Shown: piece by piece, positions 22,212 through 35,316 of the stretch | Numbering within the stretch: position 1 is the stretch's first letter | Layout of the letters: each line of letters begins with the position of its first letter | The notes under the pieces: generated by a model | Told to the model about the DNA's origin: nothing | Databases searched by the model: none | What the model saw: only the letters and a program-made list of their open reading frames with translations | Made by a program: the position numbers and the translations under genes | Origin: Trema orientale | Taxonomy: Eukaryota > Streptophyta > Magnoliopsida > Rosales > Cannabaceae | DNA length: 64,000 nt | Direction: 5' to 3' | NCBI GenBank assembly: GCA_002914845.1 | Contig: JXTC01000077.1 | Location: 365,425-429,424, forward strand

Positions 22212-22443
22212 GGACACCAATCCAGTAGGTATTTTTTTTTTTTACCTATGCATATGTATCATTTTGGCCAATGAAAATTTTTTTTGCACATTTTTTTATA
22301 TAAAAAGTAAGAGAGAGAAATAGCATTAATGATGCACGTCTTTTTATGCACAACATTATAGCTGTTGGATCATCATTTTCAATGGCTAAAAAAAATACCT
22401 ACACATAGGTAAAAGAAAAAAAAAACCTACTGGATTAGCAACC
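22212..22443. mobile_element. MITE copy C
   Basis: Intact copy of the same MITE family: GGACACCAATCCAGTAGGTA at the left, CCTACTGGATTAGCAACC at the right, with internal GGCCAATGAAAATTTTTT and a poly(A) tract after ACACATAGGT. It lies only 13 bp after the displaced end of copy B, in an AT dinucleotide tract. Confidence 0.78.
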
Positions 22444-22465
22444 ATATATATATATGTATATATAA

Positions 22466-22962
22466 AAATTATTTTACACTTAAATTATTTGAAAATGATA
22501 TATTTACTTAATTACTATTAAGAAGGGTCTTTTTTCTAAAACTCACTATAAAAATAATGCATTTCACCTGATTTCCCTTATTTTTAGGGCAAATAAAAGC
22601 TACAATTTGGACGATAAAAAAAATATACTTGATCTCATCAAGGGAACAAATCTGGCTAAATAAAGGAGTTGCTCGATACTTTGTCTAATATCGCTAAACA
22701 ACCGTGCTCATAGTCTAGAACTCAACACTAATATAAATAAATGTATATATATATTTTGGTCAAGTTATTAGGCAGCTTGTCTAGCGCTCTAGACTTAAGG
22801 ATATATATTATATATAAATTATTTTATACCTTTATTTTTTAAAAAAGATGTGTTTATTTAATTACTATTAAGAGGAGTGTATTTTTTAAAACTCACTATA
22901 AAAATAGTACATTTCACCTAATGTCCCTTATTTTTAGGGCAAATAAAAGTTACAATTTGGAC
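22466..22962 (+). repeat. Tandem-arranged duplication around the right flanking repeat
   Basis: Segment 22466-22612 (AAATTATTTTACACTTAAAT onward to TACAATTTGGAC) is repeated at 22816-22962 with few changes, including ATTACTATTAAGA, AAAACTCACTATAAAAATA and CCCTTATTTTTAGGGCAAAT. Between them lies 22631-22806, the right copy of the direct repeat also found at 16262-16490. Confidence 0.75.
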
Positions 22963-25346
22963 CCAAAAAAAAAAAGGAAACTACAAAAATTAAGAAATTA
23001 AAAATAAATGAAAAAGTATAATATTCTACCCACAAATTAGGCCAAATTAATGAAATCTCATCATGACTATCTTACATATATTTATAACATAATTCAAAAT
23101 TTTCTTCTATGTCATAAAATTGTTGATTAATTTTTTAGAACACCGACTTTTGAAATTTGATTTTCCATTGAAAACATTCGACCTTCACTAGTCTTATTAT
23201 TGTTTTGCTCTTCAAAAGCTAGGAATATAAATTACTGTTGAAATAAGTATAGTGGCAATAAAATCATACAAACAATATCTAAGGGAGATGATTAAAAAAA
23301 AAAAAAATCTTACGGAGATTTGCAGATGTAAAAAAATATTCAATCAATAATAATTGATAATGTTTCTAAGCTGTCATATATGTTTATATAAATTATATTT
23401 TTTTTGTTTGTACTCTTCTTTAATGTATCATTAAACTTTTTCTTGTATATTTTTACTTTCTTTTAAAACATTTCTCGAATTTAAGGAAGCGATGAAAGAC
23501 TTCAAAGTACTAAACGAAAATGTATACAACTAACTAATCAGAAAAAAAAAAAAAAAAGCCTAGTAAATAAGTGAGCAAAGTACTTTTTTTGCCACTTTCA
23601 TAACAAAATGTGCAATGTGCATAGTCAATTATCTCCAGACAAAATGTGAAACACAAAAACTAGGGAGCAAGGGATATTTGTCCTACAGTTTTAATAGGTG
23701 TGGAAGTTTCTCATTTCATCTCATGATAGCATAAATAATCGTGCTCTCCATTTTGTCACTAATGCATTCTTGCTTGTTACTTTTCTTTAGCCTGCCCCCT
23801 CTTGGTTAATTTTCACTTTCCAGTTGCTGTATGGCGTAAGAAAATTCCAAATGTGAAAGACAAACACGAGGTACTTTTTTGATCTCATTGGAAAATGTTT
23901 TTGGATGATAAATCACAAACCTATCGCCCGTGATTGACGACGTGATTTAGAGGTAGTGCTCGGAGAACCTAACTTTAGTGTAGATTTTCAAAAATTGTCA
24001 ATTTGGTAATACGCGCTCTCTTTGTTTTTATATATGATATTTAATATATATGTAGTATACACACATTATTTTTATATAGTATGGCTGCTCCTATCAACAT
24101 AACTACGACTTTGCTTTCCAAAAAAAAACACTTTGAGACAAAAGCCAAAGAACCATGTTGATCAGTCAAAACTATACAAGTGGAGGTCCCCCTTACGCTG
24201 GCGCTGGATAAAACTGTTGGTCTAGCATGTTTTTTTTTTTTTTTTTTTGCTAAATTGGTCTTAGTATGTTTAAATAAACCATTGTGGACGTACATAATAT
24301 TATAATTACACGTATATTATATCAATAACATATTCTTTGTATAGTAATAATTAATTAATGCAAATAACTAGTAATAATCTCTTGCACAAAGATTTCGTCT
24401 TGGCTTATTCCCATTGAATAATGTTGTTCTCCACATGGCCAGAGAAAGTCCACAAAGTGGCCCCACAAAATTGAAACACCAAGATTTCATTCCGTTACGC
24501 GGTCAGACTCAAAGCGCCACTAATTCAACCTTACGCCGTTGGTGGGTAGGTGGTGATTCTTCTCAACACATGGGATGGACAGAGGACCGAGTTGGCACTC
24601 GGGGACTAAGCAGTTGGCCACCTTAGCTAAAATGAATACAACCAAAAGGGGAAAGAATTAAAAACATAAATAAATCAGAAGAGTTCAAAATTTGCGCTGA
24701 AAATTGTATTTTCGAATTAGGGAGAAAAACTAGACGGATGTAGTAGCCAATCGTGTTCGTTCTTTTTTTTTATTTTTTTGGAAATAATTTTTGCAATTTG
24801 ATTTTTGTGTCTATTTCAAAGGGAAAAAAAAGAAAAAGATAGAGAGGGCAAAATTGATATGGATGTTGAATTTGAACAAACGATGTTAAACTATGTTAAT
24901 TTGAGGAACTTGCACGGTGAAGTGTGGGATCCCTACTTACTTTTAACTAGAGATGGGCCAGACTGGGAGTACATACAACCTTGTCTATATATTATTCCAA
25001 ATTTTATGTTTATATATTTTATTATATTTGATAGCTAGTATTTAGTTTTTCTCATATTTAAGGCAAGTTTATAAGTCAGTAATTTAAAGAAATAGAACAG
25101 GCAAAAGAGATTAATAATAAAGGTAATTTTAATTTTTTTTGGACAAAAAGTAGAAGATTTGAACTTTAAATTTTAACATTAGAGGTGAGTGCATTACTAA
25201 CCAAATAAAGCTTACAACCTTGAATTTAAATTTAATTTTTCATTTTTGGTCTTTCTCCTCTTCTAATTTTGAAAACTCGGTAATTAATGAATTGTAAGAT
25301 TAAAATAGATTTGTTAGAAGCGCACAAGACGTATAAAGATGTAGGG
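22963..25346. other. Intergenic, no gene seen
   Basis: AT-rich spacer with poly(A)/poly(T) runs. A stretch of higher GC at 24420-24620 has an open frame of 70 codons with no recognisable domain and no splice context, so it is not called. Confidence 0.5.
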
Positions 25347-25535
25347 CCCGTTTGGCACAGCTTTCAAAGATCTTTTAGGGCTCAAAAGATCTTTTAAGAG
25401 TGTTTGGATGAATTTTTAGAAGATCTTTTTGTATCAAAAAGATCTTTTTAAAGAAGCATGGACCTACCATCTTTTTTAGGAAGATCTTTTTATACTTTTA
25501 CTTCAAGAAGTAAAAGCTATCCCGAACAGGCCTGT
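25347..25535. mobile_element. MITE with GGCCYGTTYGG ends, copy 1
   Basis: Left end GGGCCCGTTTGGCACAGCTT, right end AGCTATCCCGAACAGGCC. The body repeats AAAGATCTTTT-type palindromes and ends with TTCAAGAAGTAAAAG. TGTAG occurs directly on both sides (about 25342-25346 and 25533-25537), a possible short target duplication. A diverged second copy lies at 57663-57850. Confidence 0.7.
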
Positions 25536-25537
25536 AG

Positions 25538-27383
25538 ACGAGGTTGTGTAAGACTGTTTCTTTTGTAATCACGGAAAGATAAAATTGTGTAATTCTTATT
25601 TGCTTGATAGAAAGTATGTGCAATCCGTGGACATAGGCATGTTCTCGTGTGTATGTGTGTTTTATTTCCCTAATTTTATCATCTATGTACTAAGATTTTA
25701 ATTTAATTCAAACTGTGTTTTTTATTTAGTCATGTATTTCAACAAGTTGTCTAATTCATTAGTTTGGCAATTATGTCTTAAGGATTATCTGTAATTACTT
25801 TAAATATTCAGTTTCCTAATTTGAATAGGAAGCATAGCTAGCTACGGACCCATCGTTCAAAATGAAGGCAAGTTTGAAATCAGTAATTGAAAGAAATAGA
25901 ACAAGAAATGCTTTAAAAAGCAAAGAAGATCAATTACATAGATGATTCAATTACCTCGAAAAACATGGAGGATTCAAATTTGATTCTTCACTTTGTTCTT
26001 TATTTAAATTTTCTAATTTTACAGACTCGGTAATGAGTGAGAAATTAAAAAATCCAACTATTTCATTTGTTAAAAAAAAATCCACCTATTTCATCTTCCA
26101 TTTATGATGATTAAATATAATTCCCTTCATTCTTTTTATTTTTAAGGGAATTAAACTTCCTTTGCATCTACGATTAATGGATACAAGCAAAACAATTGAA
26201 TGAATTATGTTCTCAAATCGTACTTTTCTGATCTGTATTCATTTCTTATACATAGTACCTCATGATTTTAAATTATGAAATTTATTTTACACGAATTGAT
26301 TGCAAACAATTTGGCTTGTTTCTGTTTTCGTTTTTTTTGGCATTTCATTATTACGCGGAAATGCAAGTATCCTTTGGTGCGTGCTTAGCATGGTGATAAT
26401 TGAGTACAAGGCCCAATCCCAATCCATCATAATGAAGTGTTTTTTTATAATCATATTCATACCCCCAACAAAATATTAATTAATCCCATAAAAAAAATTA
26501 AAAAAAATAATAAATTAAAAAAAAAAAAACCAATCCCATTTGACCGTAACGCAAAACACTGTTGCTAACGGCGCTAGACACAGAGCCCTGGAGTCTTCCC
26601 TCTACCACAGCCTAGGTCACGAGAAAGAGATTCTGCCGTTCCCACTTTCCGTCAATTAAAAAAAAAAAGAAAAAGGAAGCGAAAAAGCAAGAAAAGTGAG
26701 AAGTTTGTCTGTGTGCGGTTGTATTGTAGCAGTGTTACAGGCCCAAATCCTCGAACCACCCAACCAACCAACCAAACTTCTTCTTTCCCACCCCACCCAA
26801 TAAGGAAAACGCAAAAAGCCTGACCAATTTACGGGACCACGAGTCGATGATTTTTCTATTTTTTTTTCCCAATGCAATTACCCTTTCCTCCTTAATTTTG
26901 GCCAAGTTTATACTTTACCCCAATATAATTAATTTCGAATGATTTTTCTCAAAATTAGCAGAATTAGGCTCATTTTGTCCCTAAAACATTTGCAAAATCA
27001 TTAACTAAACTTACATTTAAGGAAGCGTATATAAAAACCTAAAATAAAATGCATACAAATAGCTAGAAGAAGCCAATTTTGGTGCACAGTCATTAATTTT
27101 GCTAATTTCAGGACAAAATATGCCAAAATGAATTATATGGAGAATGTAAAACTCAGTGAAAGTAGTAAGAAAAATGTTATAGGACACTATATGCTTAGCG
27201 ACACATAATATGATAATTTGTTAACGAATAATAATACTTACATTTTGGGTGAGACAAATGACTTAGTCTATTGATTAAAATCATACAACACAGATTCATC
27301 ATGTAGTGTTCGACACTAAACGCTCCATGAGCAATGAGACACTAATGATGCCCAATATCACATAAAGTATAATTATGGTATTA
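25538..27383. other. Intergenic, no gene seen
   Basis: AT-rich spacer. A less AT-rich part at 26530-26840 contains CCAACCAACCAACC and mixed sequence but no supported exon. Nothing else is apparent. Confidence 0.5.
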
Positions 27384-28216
27384 GGGCCATGTCTGGTGCG
27401 CGGTATTGTATTGTATTAGGTTGTATTATATTGTATTATTCTATTACATTACTATGTTTGTTTTGTACTTGTATTAAGATATTGTATTAAATGGTTAATT
27501 TTGAAAAATACTATTTTTAAAAATTTACTTAGAAAAATACTATTTTCAAAAAAAATATTTAGGAAAATACCACTTGTAAAATTTCTATTTTTCAAAAATT
27601 TATTTACGAAAAAGCCACTTTTTAGATATAAATTTAGAAAAATACCACTTTAAAAATTTATTTAGAAAAATACCACTTTTGAAGGGATAAAGTGATGTGA
27701 GGAAGAAAGTGATGAGAGAAAAATTAAGGGGCCTTATAAAAATATGATCAAATTTTGGGCCCAATTGAAGTAGATATCCCTTTATCAAATGCTATAGTTA
27801 AATGTCTGGTATATATGTTTATATATATATACCAAGTACAAAAAATTACATACCCAGTACATTTTAGTATAGTAACTGAAATTGGTAGATAAATATATCT
27901 ACCAAGTGTAAAAATATATATACCTGGACATTTAGCTATAAAATTTACAAAATAGACATCTACTTAATCTAATTTAAAATATTGGTCATCCACCTAAATT
28001 TCTCAAAATTAAGAAAGAAAAAGTAAGGAAAATGTATATTGTACAATACTACGTTAAAGTTAAAATTATGTAATACAGTATAATACAAATATTTTGTAAT
28101 GTATTGTATTAAATTTTGACGTCGTATTAAATAATACAATACAAAAATATAACTAAATATAATATTATGTTTAATTAATACAATACAAATTTGTTATACA
28201 CTATACCAAACATGAC
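27384..28216. mobile_element. Probable MITE-derived repeat with TATTGTATTGTATTA-rich arms
   Basis: The ends GGGCCATGTCTGGTG (27384 on) and CCAAACATGAC (to 28216) are inverted, each flanked by TTA. Arms contain runs of TATTGTATTGTATTA and its inverse TAATACAATACAA. The centre (27500-27680) has four to five copies of an imperfect AGAAAAATACCACTTTTAAAAATTTATTT-like unit. It looks like a PIF/Harbinger-type MITE enlarged by an internal insertion or tandem growth. Confidence 0.5.
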
Positions 28217-28762
28217 TTAGATTATTATAATTAATAAATTAGATCCACGTAATTTCTCACGTTACACATATACGGTGTTTAGGCCAATAGCCCCTTAACA
28301 TTACTCAAAGCCTTATTCATCGATTTTAATATATTAAAAACAAAAACAAAAACAAAAAAGAGAGGGAGAGAGGGGGAAAGGCGCAGGATAGGATGTAACA
28401 ACCTGTTACTGCGCTACAGTGTGGTGTGTCTCGCGGCATTATATCCTATTTTATTTTATTTTATTTTAGTAGAAAAATTAGCAGTGAAATACCCGTTTCC
28501 CTTCTTCAAAGCCAATCCCCTCTCTCTCTCTCTCTCTCTCGCTCTCTCTTCTGTGTCTTTCTTCTCTATTTTCAGTCACTCTAGTTGTCAGTGTTTTAGT
28601 CTTCTTCTTCTTCTTCGCCCAATTGCCCCTACTACTCAAACCCCCAGGAGCGTTTTCAACGCAGTCTTCTGGAATCTTTGTAGGAACGAAGAAGCAAGTA
28701 AGAACCGCTCTCGACTACCAATCCATCCTCCTAGGAGGGAAGTGAGTGGCAGAGTTGTAATA
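28217..28762 (+). promoter_or_regulatory. Upstream region and 5' leader of the DUF620 gene
   Basis: Contains a TC-repeat (about 28518-28550) typical of plant pyrimidine patches near transcription starts, then CTT repeats (28601-28616). An open frame begins at 28421 and is continuous with the coding sequence, but its first 114 codons are low-complexity and unlike the family. I therefore place the start at 28763. Confidence 0.5.
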
Positions 28763-29538
28763 ATGGAGCGAAAGCAAGGGTTTTTCACGGCTCTCAAGGA
28801 GGAAATGGTGAGGGGTTTGTCGCCGGGGAGGTCCAGGGCGAAGAGTCCCGCCAGGAGTGCTTCCCCGATGTCGAGCCTGCTCAGGCGGAGGAAGAACCAC
28901 CACGTGGCGAAACCTGAGCCGTTTATCTCGAGATCCGGGAGCCTGAGGCCGCCTGAGGCGTTGTCGCCGCTCAAGGAAGGTCCCGACGGGACGGACGGTG
29001 AGGATTCGAAGATGGAAGGGAGATGGGGAAACTGGATGAAGGGTCAACTCTGCAGGGCACCCTCGGTCTCTTGCTCCACCTACAAGAGTTCCGATCTGAG
29101 GTTGCTACTCGGGGTCTTGGGTGCGCCGCTCGGTCCGGTGCACGTTAGCACAACCGAACCTTTGCCTCATCTTAGCATCAAAGATACCCCAATTGTTAGT
29201 CCTCCCTCTCTCTCTCTCTTTATTATTATTATTTTTTTTTTGCTTACTACTCTGTTGATCATGGTCTTGTTATTTACTGCACTTTATTTAAAATTCTGAT
29301 TAATTTCAATTACTTTGGTAGTTGTGATATTTGATTAGGTAGGATTTTTCCGAGTATTTTCATGCGTTGGATTTTTTTTTTCCTCTTTCGAAAAGGCGAT
29401 ATGAATGTGTATAATTTGTGATTATCGATCAGACTAAATCTGTAACCACTTCGGAGAATAATATTCGTCATGGATTTTTGGTTGGTAAGGATTTTATTGA
29501 TTGTTTATCATCTTTAGGTCAGGGAAGATTAACCAGAA

Positions 29539-29570
<32 letters not shown>

Positions 29571-31346
29571 ACAAAAAGATGGAAAGGGCTATCATTTGGT
29601 TTGTTATGCATGTCGATTTGTTTTTTATTTTATGAGAAGAATTTCATGATTGTGCATAAATCTTTATCTAGAAATTCTTTACTTTAGTTTCACGCATGCT
29701 ATCAACCTATAAGAATTAAAAAAATAAATAAATAAAAAGAAAAAGAAAATAAAAAGTAAAGGCATGCTAATATGCTATCAGCCTATGAAAGAGGAGGAAA
29801 AACAGGAAGAAAAAAAAAAGAATGGGGTCCCTCCCTCTTTATGATGTCTAACACTGTTCCTTTTGGCCTTTTAGTCTCTGATATCTAATACACGAGATAA
29901 CCGACTCTTGATTTCATTGAAGGACACATGAAAGTCAAAGTAAAATTGGGACTTGTTTTGTATTTACAATGTATTGCTAATTAGTAGAATGCTAGACATT
30001 TGGTATTGAATGGCAGTTCCAAGTTTCCTCCATGAATATCTAATTTTCTTTCATGAATATCTAATGCATACTGTTCTGCAATAGTGATAGTTTTATTATT
30101 GTGGGAGTATAGGTCTTTTCAGCATTTATCAGGGTAGAGCTATTACTTTAATATATCTTTTAAGCTTGAAAGAGATGCTACACCTGGTTCTTGTTTTTTT
30201 TTTTTTTTTTTTTTTTTTGAGGGGTTAATTCTATTTAACAACATAGCTCTCTAAAGTCTAAACAAATTTCAATTTTGGGCTGCCTTGTGCAGGAAACATC
30301 GTCTGCTCAATATATATTGCAGCAATATACAGCTGCGTCGGGAGGGCAAAAACTTCAGAATTCTATCCACAATGCTTATGCGCTGGGGAAGGTGACAATG
30401 ATAGCTTCCGAGTTTGAAACAGCAAACAAGGTTGTAAAGAGCAAGAATTCCTCCAAAGCAGCAGACTCCGGTAGCTTTATTCTTTGGCAGATGAATCCAG
30501 ATATGTGGTATGTTGAGCTTGCACTTGGTGGCAACAAGGTTCACGCTGGCTGCAACGGCAAGCTTGTGTGGAGGCACACCCCTTGGCTTGGTCCACATGC
30601 TGCAAAAGGACCTGTTAGACCCTTGCGCCGTGCCCTTCAGGTTAAATTGCTACTCCACATTATGTTGTTTGCTTGATCCTTTTCTCTCTTGTCTTTGCTC
30701 AATCTATTTGCTAAAGTGATATAACTTTGCCAATTGTTTATAGGGACTTGACCCAAGAACTACTGCTAGCATGTTTACCAATGCAAGATGCATCGGCGAG
30801 AAAAAGATCAATGGTGAAGATTGTTTCATCCTCAAGCTTTGTGCTGATCCTCTGACATTGAAGGCCCGGAGTGAAGGGCCTGCTGAAATCATAAGGCACG
30901 TATTATTTGGCTATTTCAGCCAAAAAACAGGGCTTCTTGTGCACTTGGAAGATTCCCATCTGACCCGAATCCAAAACAATGGAGGTGATGCTGCGTACTG
31001 GGAGACCACAATTAATTCATTCCTTGAGGATTACAGACCTGTGGAGGGGATTATGATTGCTCATTCGGGACGTTCAGTGGTAACCCTTTTCAGATTTGGA
31101 GAAACTGCAATGAGCCACACCAAGGCCAGGATGGAAGAGGCTTGGACAATTGAGGAGGTGGAGTTCAATGTCCACGGCCTTTCAGCGGAGTGTTTCATTC
31201 CTCCTGCTGAACTAAAATTTGCTTCCATGAGTGAAACCTGTGAGCTCCCTCAAGGTCCGACTGTAAAGACCACCATGGCAACAGCTGCATACCGAGCAAA
31301 AGTTGCTGCGCTTGAGAAGTCTCGTGATGGCAATTGGCAATGTTAA
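28763..31346 (+). CDS. DUF620 family protein (often labelled putative lipase)
   Basis: Three exons: 28763-29194, 30293-30640 and 30744-31346. Junctions are phase 0, after AATT|GTTAGT, TGTGCAG|GAAACA, CTTCAG|GTTAAA and TTATAG|GGACTT. The product is about 460 residues, normal for this plant family. The N-terminus is basic and serine/arginine-rich (LSPGRSRAKSPARSAS). The conserved part starts about residue 100 and includes ETSSAQYILQQYTAASGG, then SGSFILWQMNPDMWYVEL, HTPWLGPHAAKGPVRPLRR, CFILKLCADPLTLKARSEG, and IRHVLFGYFSQKTGLLVHLE. The start ATG 28763 gives MERKQGFFTALKEEM, the usual DUF620 opening. No Ser-His-Asp lipase signature (GxSxG) is visible, so the common 'lipase' label is unsupported. 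Function is unknown. Confidence 0.9.
29195..30292 (+). other. Intron 1 of the DUF620 gene (1.1 kb)
   Basis: AT-rich, with a TA repeat (about 29548-29569), A/T homopolymers and a long poly(T) run at 30197-30219. Nothing else was recognised. Confidence 0.7.
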
Positions 31347-34300
31347 CAATTTCCCATGGAAGATGGAGGTTTAGAGCAGCGCCAATTGCATTAGATTTTT
31401 GCTTGGCAGGCGTAAATGCTAGTTTTAAGGACTGACGAAGTCATAAGTAGACTGGTAAAGTAGGACTTTGATTTTTTTTTTTTTTTGGCAGAATTAATTC
31501 TGCATTGGTCAAATGTGTTTACAATTTTGTATATAGAACACAATCGTTCATAGATTTTCTCGAGCCAGTGTGAATTCTTGTTCTCTATCAGAATTTGTCG
31601 CTGAACTGGGGCTCGGGTTTTTGGTGGATGATTTAACTAACAAAAATATGTTCCCTATTAAAACGCACAAATGTGAAATGATGATTTGGAAGAGCATGTT
31701 TCCTTGAAGATTGTTATATATCTCTCTCTAAAGGCTTAAACGACGAGCCTGAATTTCAACTAGTGGCGTGAAATACCATTTATGTTGTTATTCAATAAAT
31801 GCCAAGATGTCCGCCAACTTTGGTTTCCTGCTTACCAAACTAGCTTAGTATTTGTTCTACTTTCCTCACCCTAATCCCTCCAACCCCTCCCCTCGTTCGA
31901 CTTTTCCACTCTGCAGGATGCTGGTCGAGTGGTAGGTGTGTTTGTTGTGTTTTTTGGGGCAGTAGTACTGTATCCTCTTAAAACTAGGAATTTGGAGCCA
32001 GGAGGAATGGTGTTGTGAAGCCTAGTTTACTTTTGCTTAATGACGACTTAATTGGCCAATAATATTCTATCAATTTCGAGACTTAGCTTTTACTGCTGGC
32101 ATTACTAAAGTTTGAGTGTGGATATTAATGTTGATGTCATGACGGTGACATTTCATTGTGCTTCCTATGTACTAACTGATACAAGTACTAAATATCAGGT
32201 TTACCCTGGATATTAAAAGCTCTCAAATCTTTACATTGAGTTGTGGCACTGTTTCACGTGTTCCTTTTTCTATGGCTCTGGCTCTTAAGGTGGTGTGAGA
32301 CAAACATTGAAAGAGCTGCTATAATCACACAACTATTTTGGAGCCATTGGTTAGACATAATAAACAGGAATTCTATCATTCTTTTGTTTCGGCCTGAAAT
32401 TCCTCGAGTCTATTTTGAACATTTAATATCAGTCGAACGTTTCCATCCAAGTCTTTCGCAGCCTTATCTAAGTTCCACAATAGAATGGGCCAGCTGGCTA
32501 TCCAGACCAGTTGAGCTAAGCCTTACAACTGGGTTGGGCTCTGCTTGAAAGCTCTAATGTTTAAACAACATGTGGTGGGGCTGGGACCGAGTTGATGATC
32601 TATGTCTCGGTCCCTTTGCGGATTTGTCCAACTTGACTAGAATTGCAAATTCACAACTCCATTTTCTTTCCCCTTTTCGCCTCGTTCACCAAAGTGGCTG
32701 TCCTAGTCCAATCCAGGATCAGCCATTTGGAGGAGTGGTCCTAGGTTGCGACAGCAGATGTCTTTTTTTAAAGAAGACCCCAGTATGTTACGACTAATGT
32801 TGCGCTAATCACAAATTTTATCTAAATTAAGCTCTAATGGCTAAAATGTATAAAGAAATGAACAATAACGATTTGTTAAGACATATCGCAATTATGAAGA
32901 AGAATTACCTAATTAATAAATTCATAAGATTTTTGATAACTTGTTGAGCTTGAATGCGGTTAACAATCAAGCAAGCAATCAAGCTAAACTTGTAATAATT
33001 TCTAAGTACGTCTTAAACCAAAATAGAAGTACTTCTGTTTTTAATATTTTAAACCCCGTGTTCTTTCTTTCTTTTCTTTTTTCTTTTTCCTTGAACTACT
33101 AGTGTTGAACACGTTGCTGATTTGCTAATTTGCCTAGTAACAGAAAAGGTTCCTTTGAGAATCACGATTAACTGGAGTTTCTTTGTTCTTCCCCAGAAGA
33201 CATTACCTTGCCCATGTAACATACATTAATCCTTCTTTATATGGGTATTGATGCCCAAATCAGTTGAAGCTTCTACTTAGAGTGCAGGTTAATTCCATGT
33301 GTAGATTTTAAGTACTTTAAATTTGTCTTTAAGGCATTTATTTTTAGACTATCGAAACTGCTAAGACAGGACAAAAAATAATCTGCCCCTGAGTCATTAA
33401 CTCTGACTCAATCCCGCATAGTTTGGTGTGTGTTTGGATTGTGTAATCTAGTAGTCTTAACCATCATGAGCTTAGAAAACATTGCAGATAAATAATTTCC
33501 ACGCCTATTGCACGGACAAACAATAAAGAAAACCATAACGTTTAGCTCCCAAAACCGGACAGAGTAGCTTGTAGTTGTAGCACACTAAGACCACTAGTTT
33601 CAAACAAAAATTGAGTCTGTTAATTTGATTAACTCATAAGTTATTTTAGAGACAGTAGTAGTTTTACAATTTGTACTAAATAATTTTTCTTCCACATGTA
33701 TACTTAAGAGAGCTCATATAGATTTATGTAGATGTAAGCCGCATGCATGTTCTTGAGACCTTCAACATTTGTACTAACACTGTTTTTAATCCTTGTCCAT
33801 CTTCTAAACTCAGCTTTTGCAAGTTATGGAGTTCAATAGTTTATTGGAATTTGCAGGTGGGGGAATATTTGTCAAGGGACCACATGATCCTGCTGTACAT
33901 GTAAAATAGAAAATATTGATAACCGATTTTCAAGTTGTGGTCCCTAACCTCCCTTAATTGTCTTTTGGTACAAAGCATACCTGTATTCACATTTATACAC
34001 TTTTAACATTATCAAATCTCACAAGTGGAAGAATATGAAGTAACTGTAGCCTGTAGGCTTTAGAAAGAAAGCTTTTGGGAGGAGTTTGGAGTAGCCCTTA
34101 GAGCTGTTGACTAAGGTACTTGAACGAAAACCTAGGTTCCAGACAACATGATGGTATATATGTTCATAGAAAACCCGGAATTTTTGTCTTAGCATGTTTA
34201 TATTAATTTATTTTTGCAATATCTTGGAGTAGATTGATCATTGATAGATTTCTAATTTTAATTATTCATTTTTCTACCGTGCTTACGTGATCCTTTCTTG

Positions 34301-35300
34301 CCCAAGACAAAATGGCTTTGCTTTCTTAAGGACGGGGGAAAAGAATAAAGAAAATTAATGTAAATAGTAAGAAAAACTAAAAAAGGAAAGCTCGAAAGCC
34401 TTTCTAGTTTAATTCCAACAGAATCTAATTGAAGTTAAAAACTATAGTGCGGAGGTGAGGACCACTTCTTTCAATTGTAGGAAGCATTTTCCACTCAAAT
34501 AGAGAAACATTAGACAAATTAAATCACACTCACTCCACCAAGAAATTAAAATATAGAATGCAACTGCTTAAAAAATAATACTATATCCAATCCACAAACT
34601 AATAACTCTAGGGGTTAAACAAATTAAGGTAGTCTAGGAGGACTCAAATCGGCCATTTTTCTTGTTTTGTACCATGTCTATTTCATAAATTTTGTAGACA
34701 TCACCTTAAAAAGAAACCCAATACTAACAATTGATAACAAAGTGAAATTAATTATAACAAATTTGCCGTGATATGAATCACTTACTTTTTTTTCTTTGAG
34801 TGGAGTATGCTGCACCACGTCCTAATTCTCCTGTAACGGGTCACTTCCCTGGCTAGCAGCCTGCCTAATAGACTTGCAACATTTTCGTGATTTCATTAAC
34901 TTTTGAGAAAAAGATGCTTATTTTGTTTGAACTGCATGAGCAAGCATTCATTAGAGATTGTTTATGCTTGTGGAGTTGCTTAATAATACCGGATGTGCTC
35001 GTTGCTTCTTTTTTTTCTATTTCATGCTAGAACTAATGTTTGCCTCTAGTTATCTAGTTATAACCTAGTGATTTATTTCAGCAACAAATATAAACTGTTT
35101 AACATAGCTTTAACTGGCATATAAGCATATACATCTCACTTGCCCAAAGCTGCTGGCTAATATAACTATCTTGAGAACCACTTCTCTCCACAATTTAATT
35201 TAATAATTTTTTTTTAAAGAAGCTTTGAAAAGTTCTCGATTTAAATACTATACATGCGCCGCTAGTTGTCCTACATACTTCTTTAACTTTTCTTTGCCTC
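31347..35300. other. Intergenic, no gene seen
   Basis: About 4 kb. The first few hundred bases should be the 3' UTR of the DUF620 gene. Open frames at 32243-32548 and 32570-32797 have no domain I recognise. No terminal repeats or retroelement motifs were found. Confidence 0.5.
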
Positions 35301-35308
35301 TTTTTCAA

Positions 35309-35316
35309 TATAAATA
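35309..35316 (+). promoter_or_regulatory. Probable TATA box of the ARM/TPR gene
   Basis: TATAAATA, 116-123 bp upstream of the ATG at 35432. With usual spacing the transcript would start near 35340. A pyrimidine-rich patch (CTTCTCTTTCCCTTAC) follows at 35342-35357. Confidence 0.5.

Noticed and set aside
16262-22806. LTR retrotransposon bounded by the direct repeats
   Set aside because: No primer-binding site, no polypurine tract and no gag-pol; the content is a MITE cluster and a TIR element.
24414-24626. Possible small gene in a GC-richer stretch
   Set aside because: No similarity to a known family and no signals; the ORF is short.
28421-28762. Longer DUF620 protein starting at 28421
   Set aside because: The extension is low-complexity from TC/CTT repeats and not like family members; MERKQGF at 28763 is the family start.
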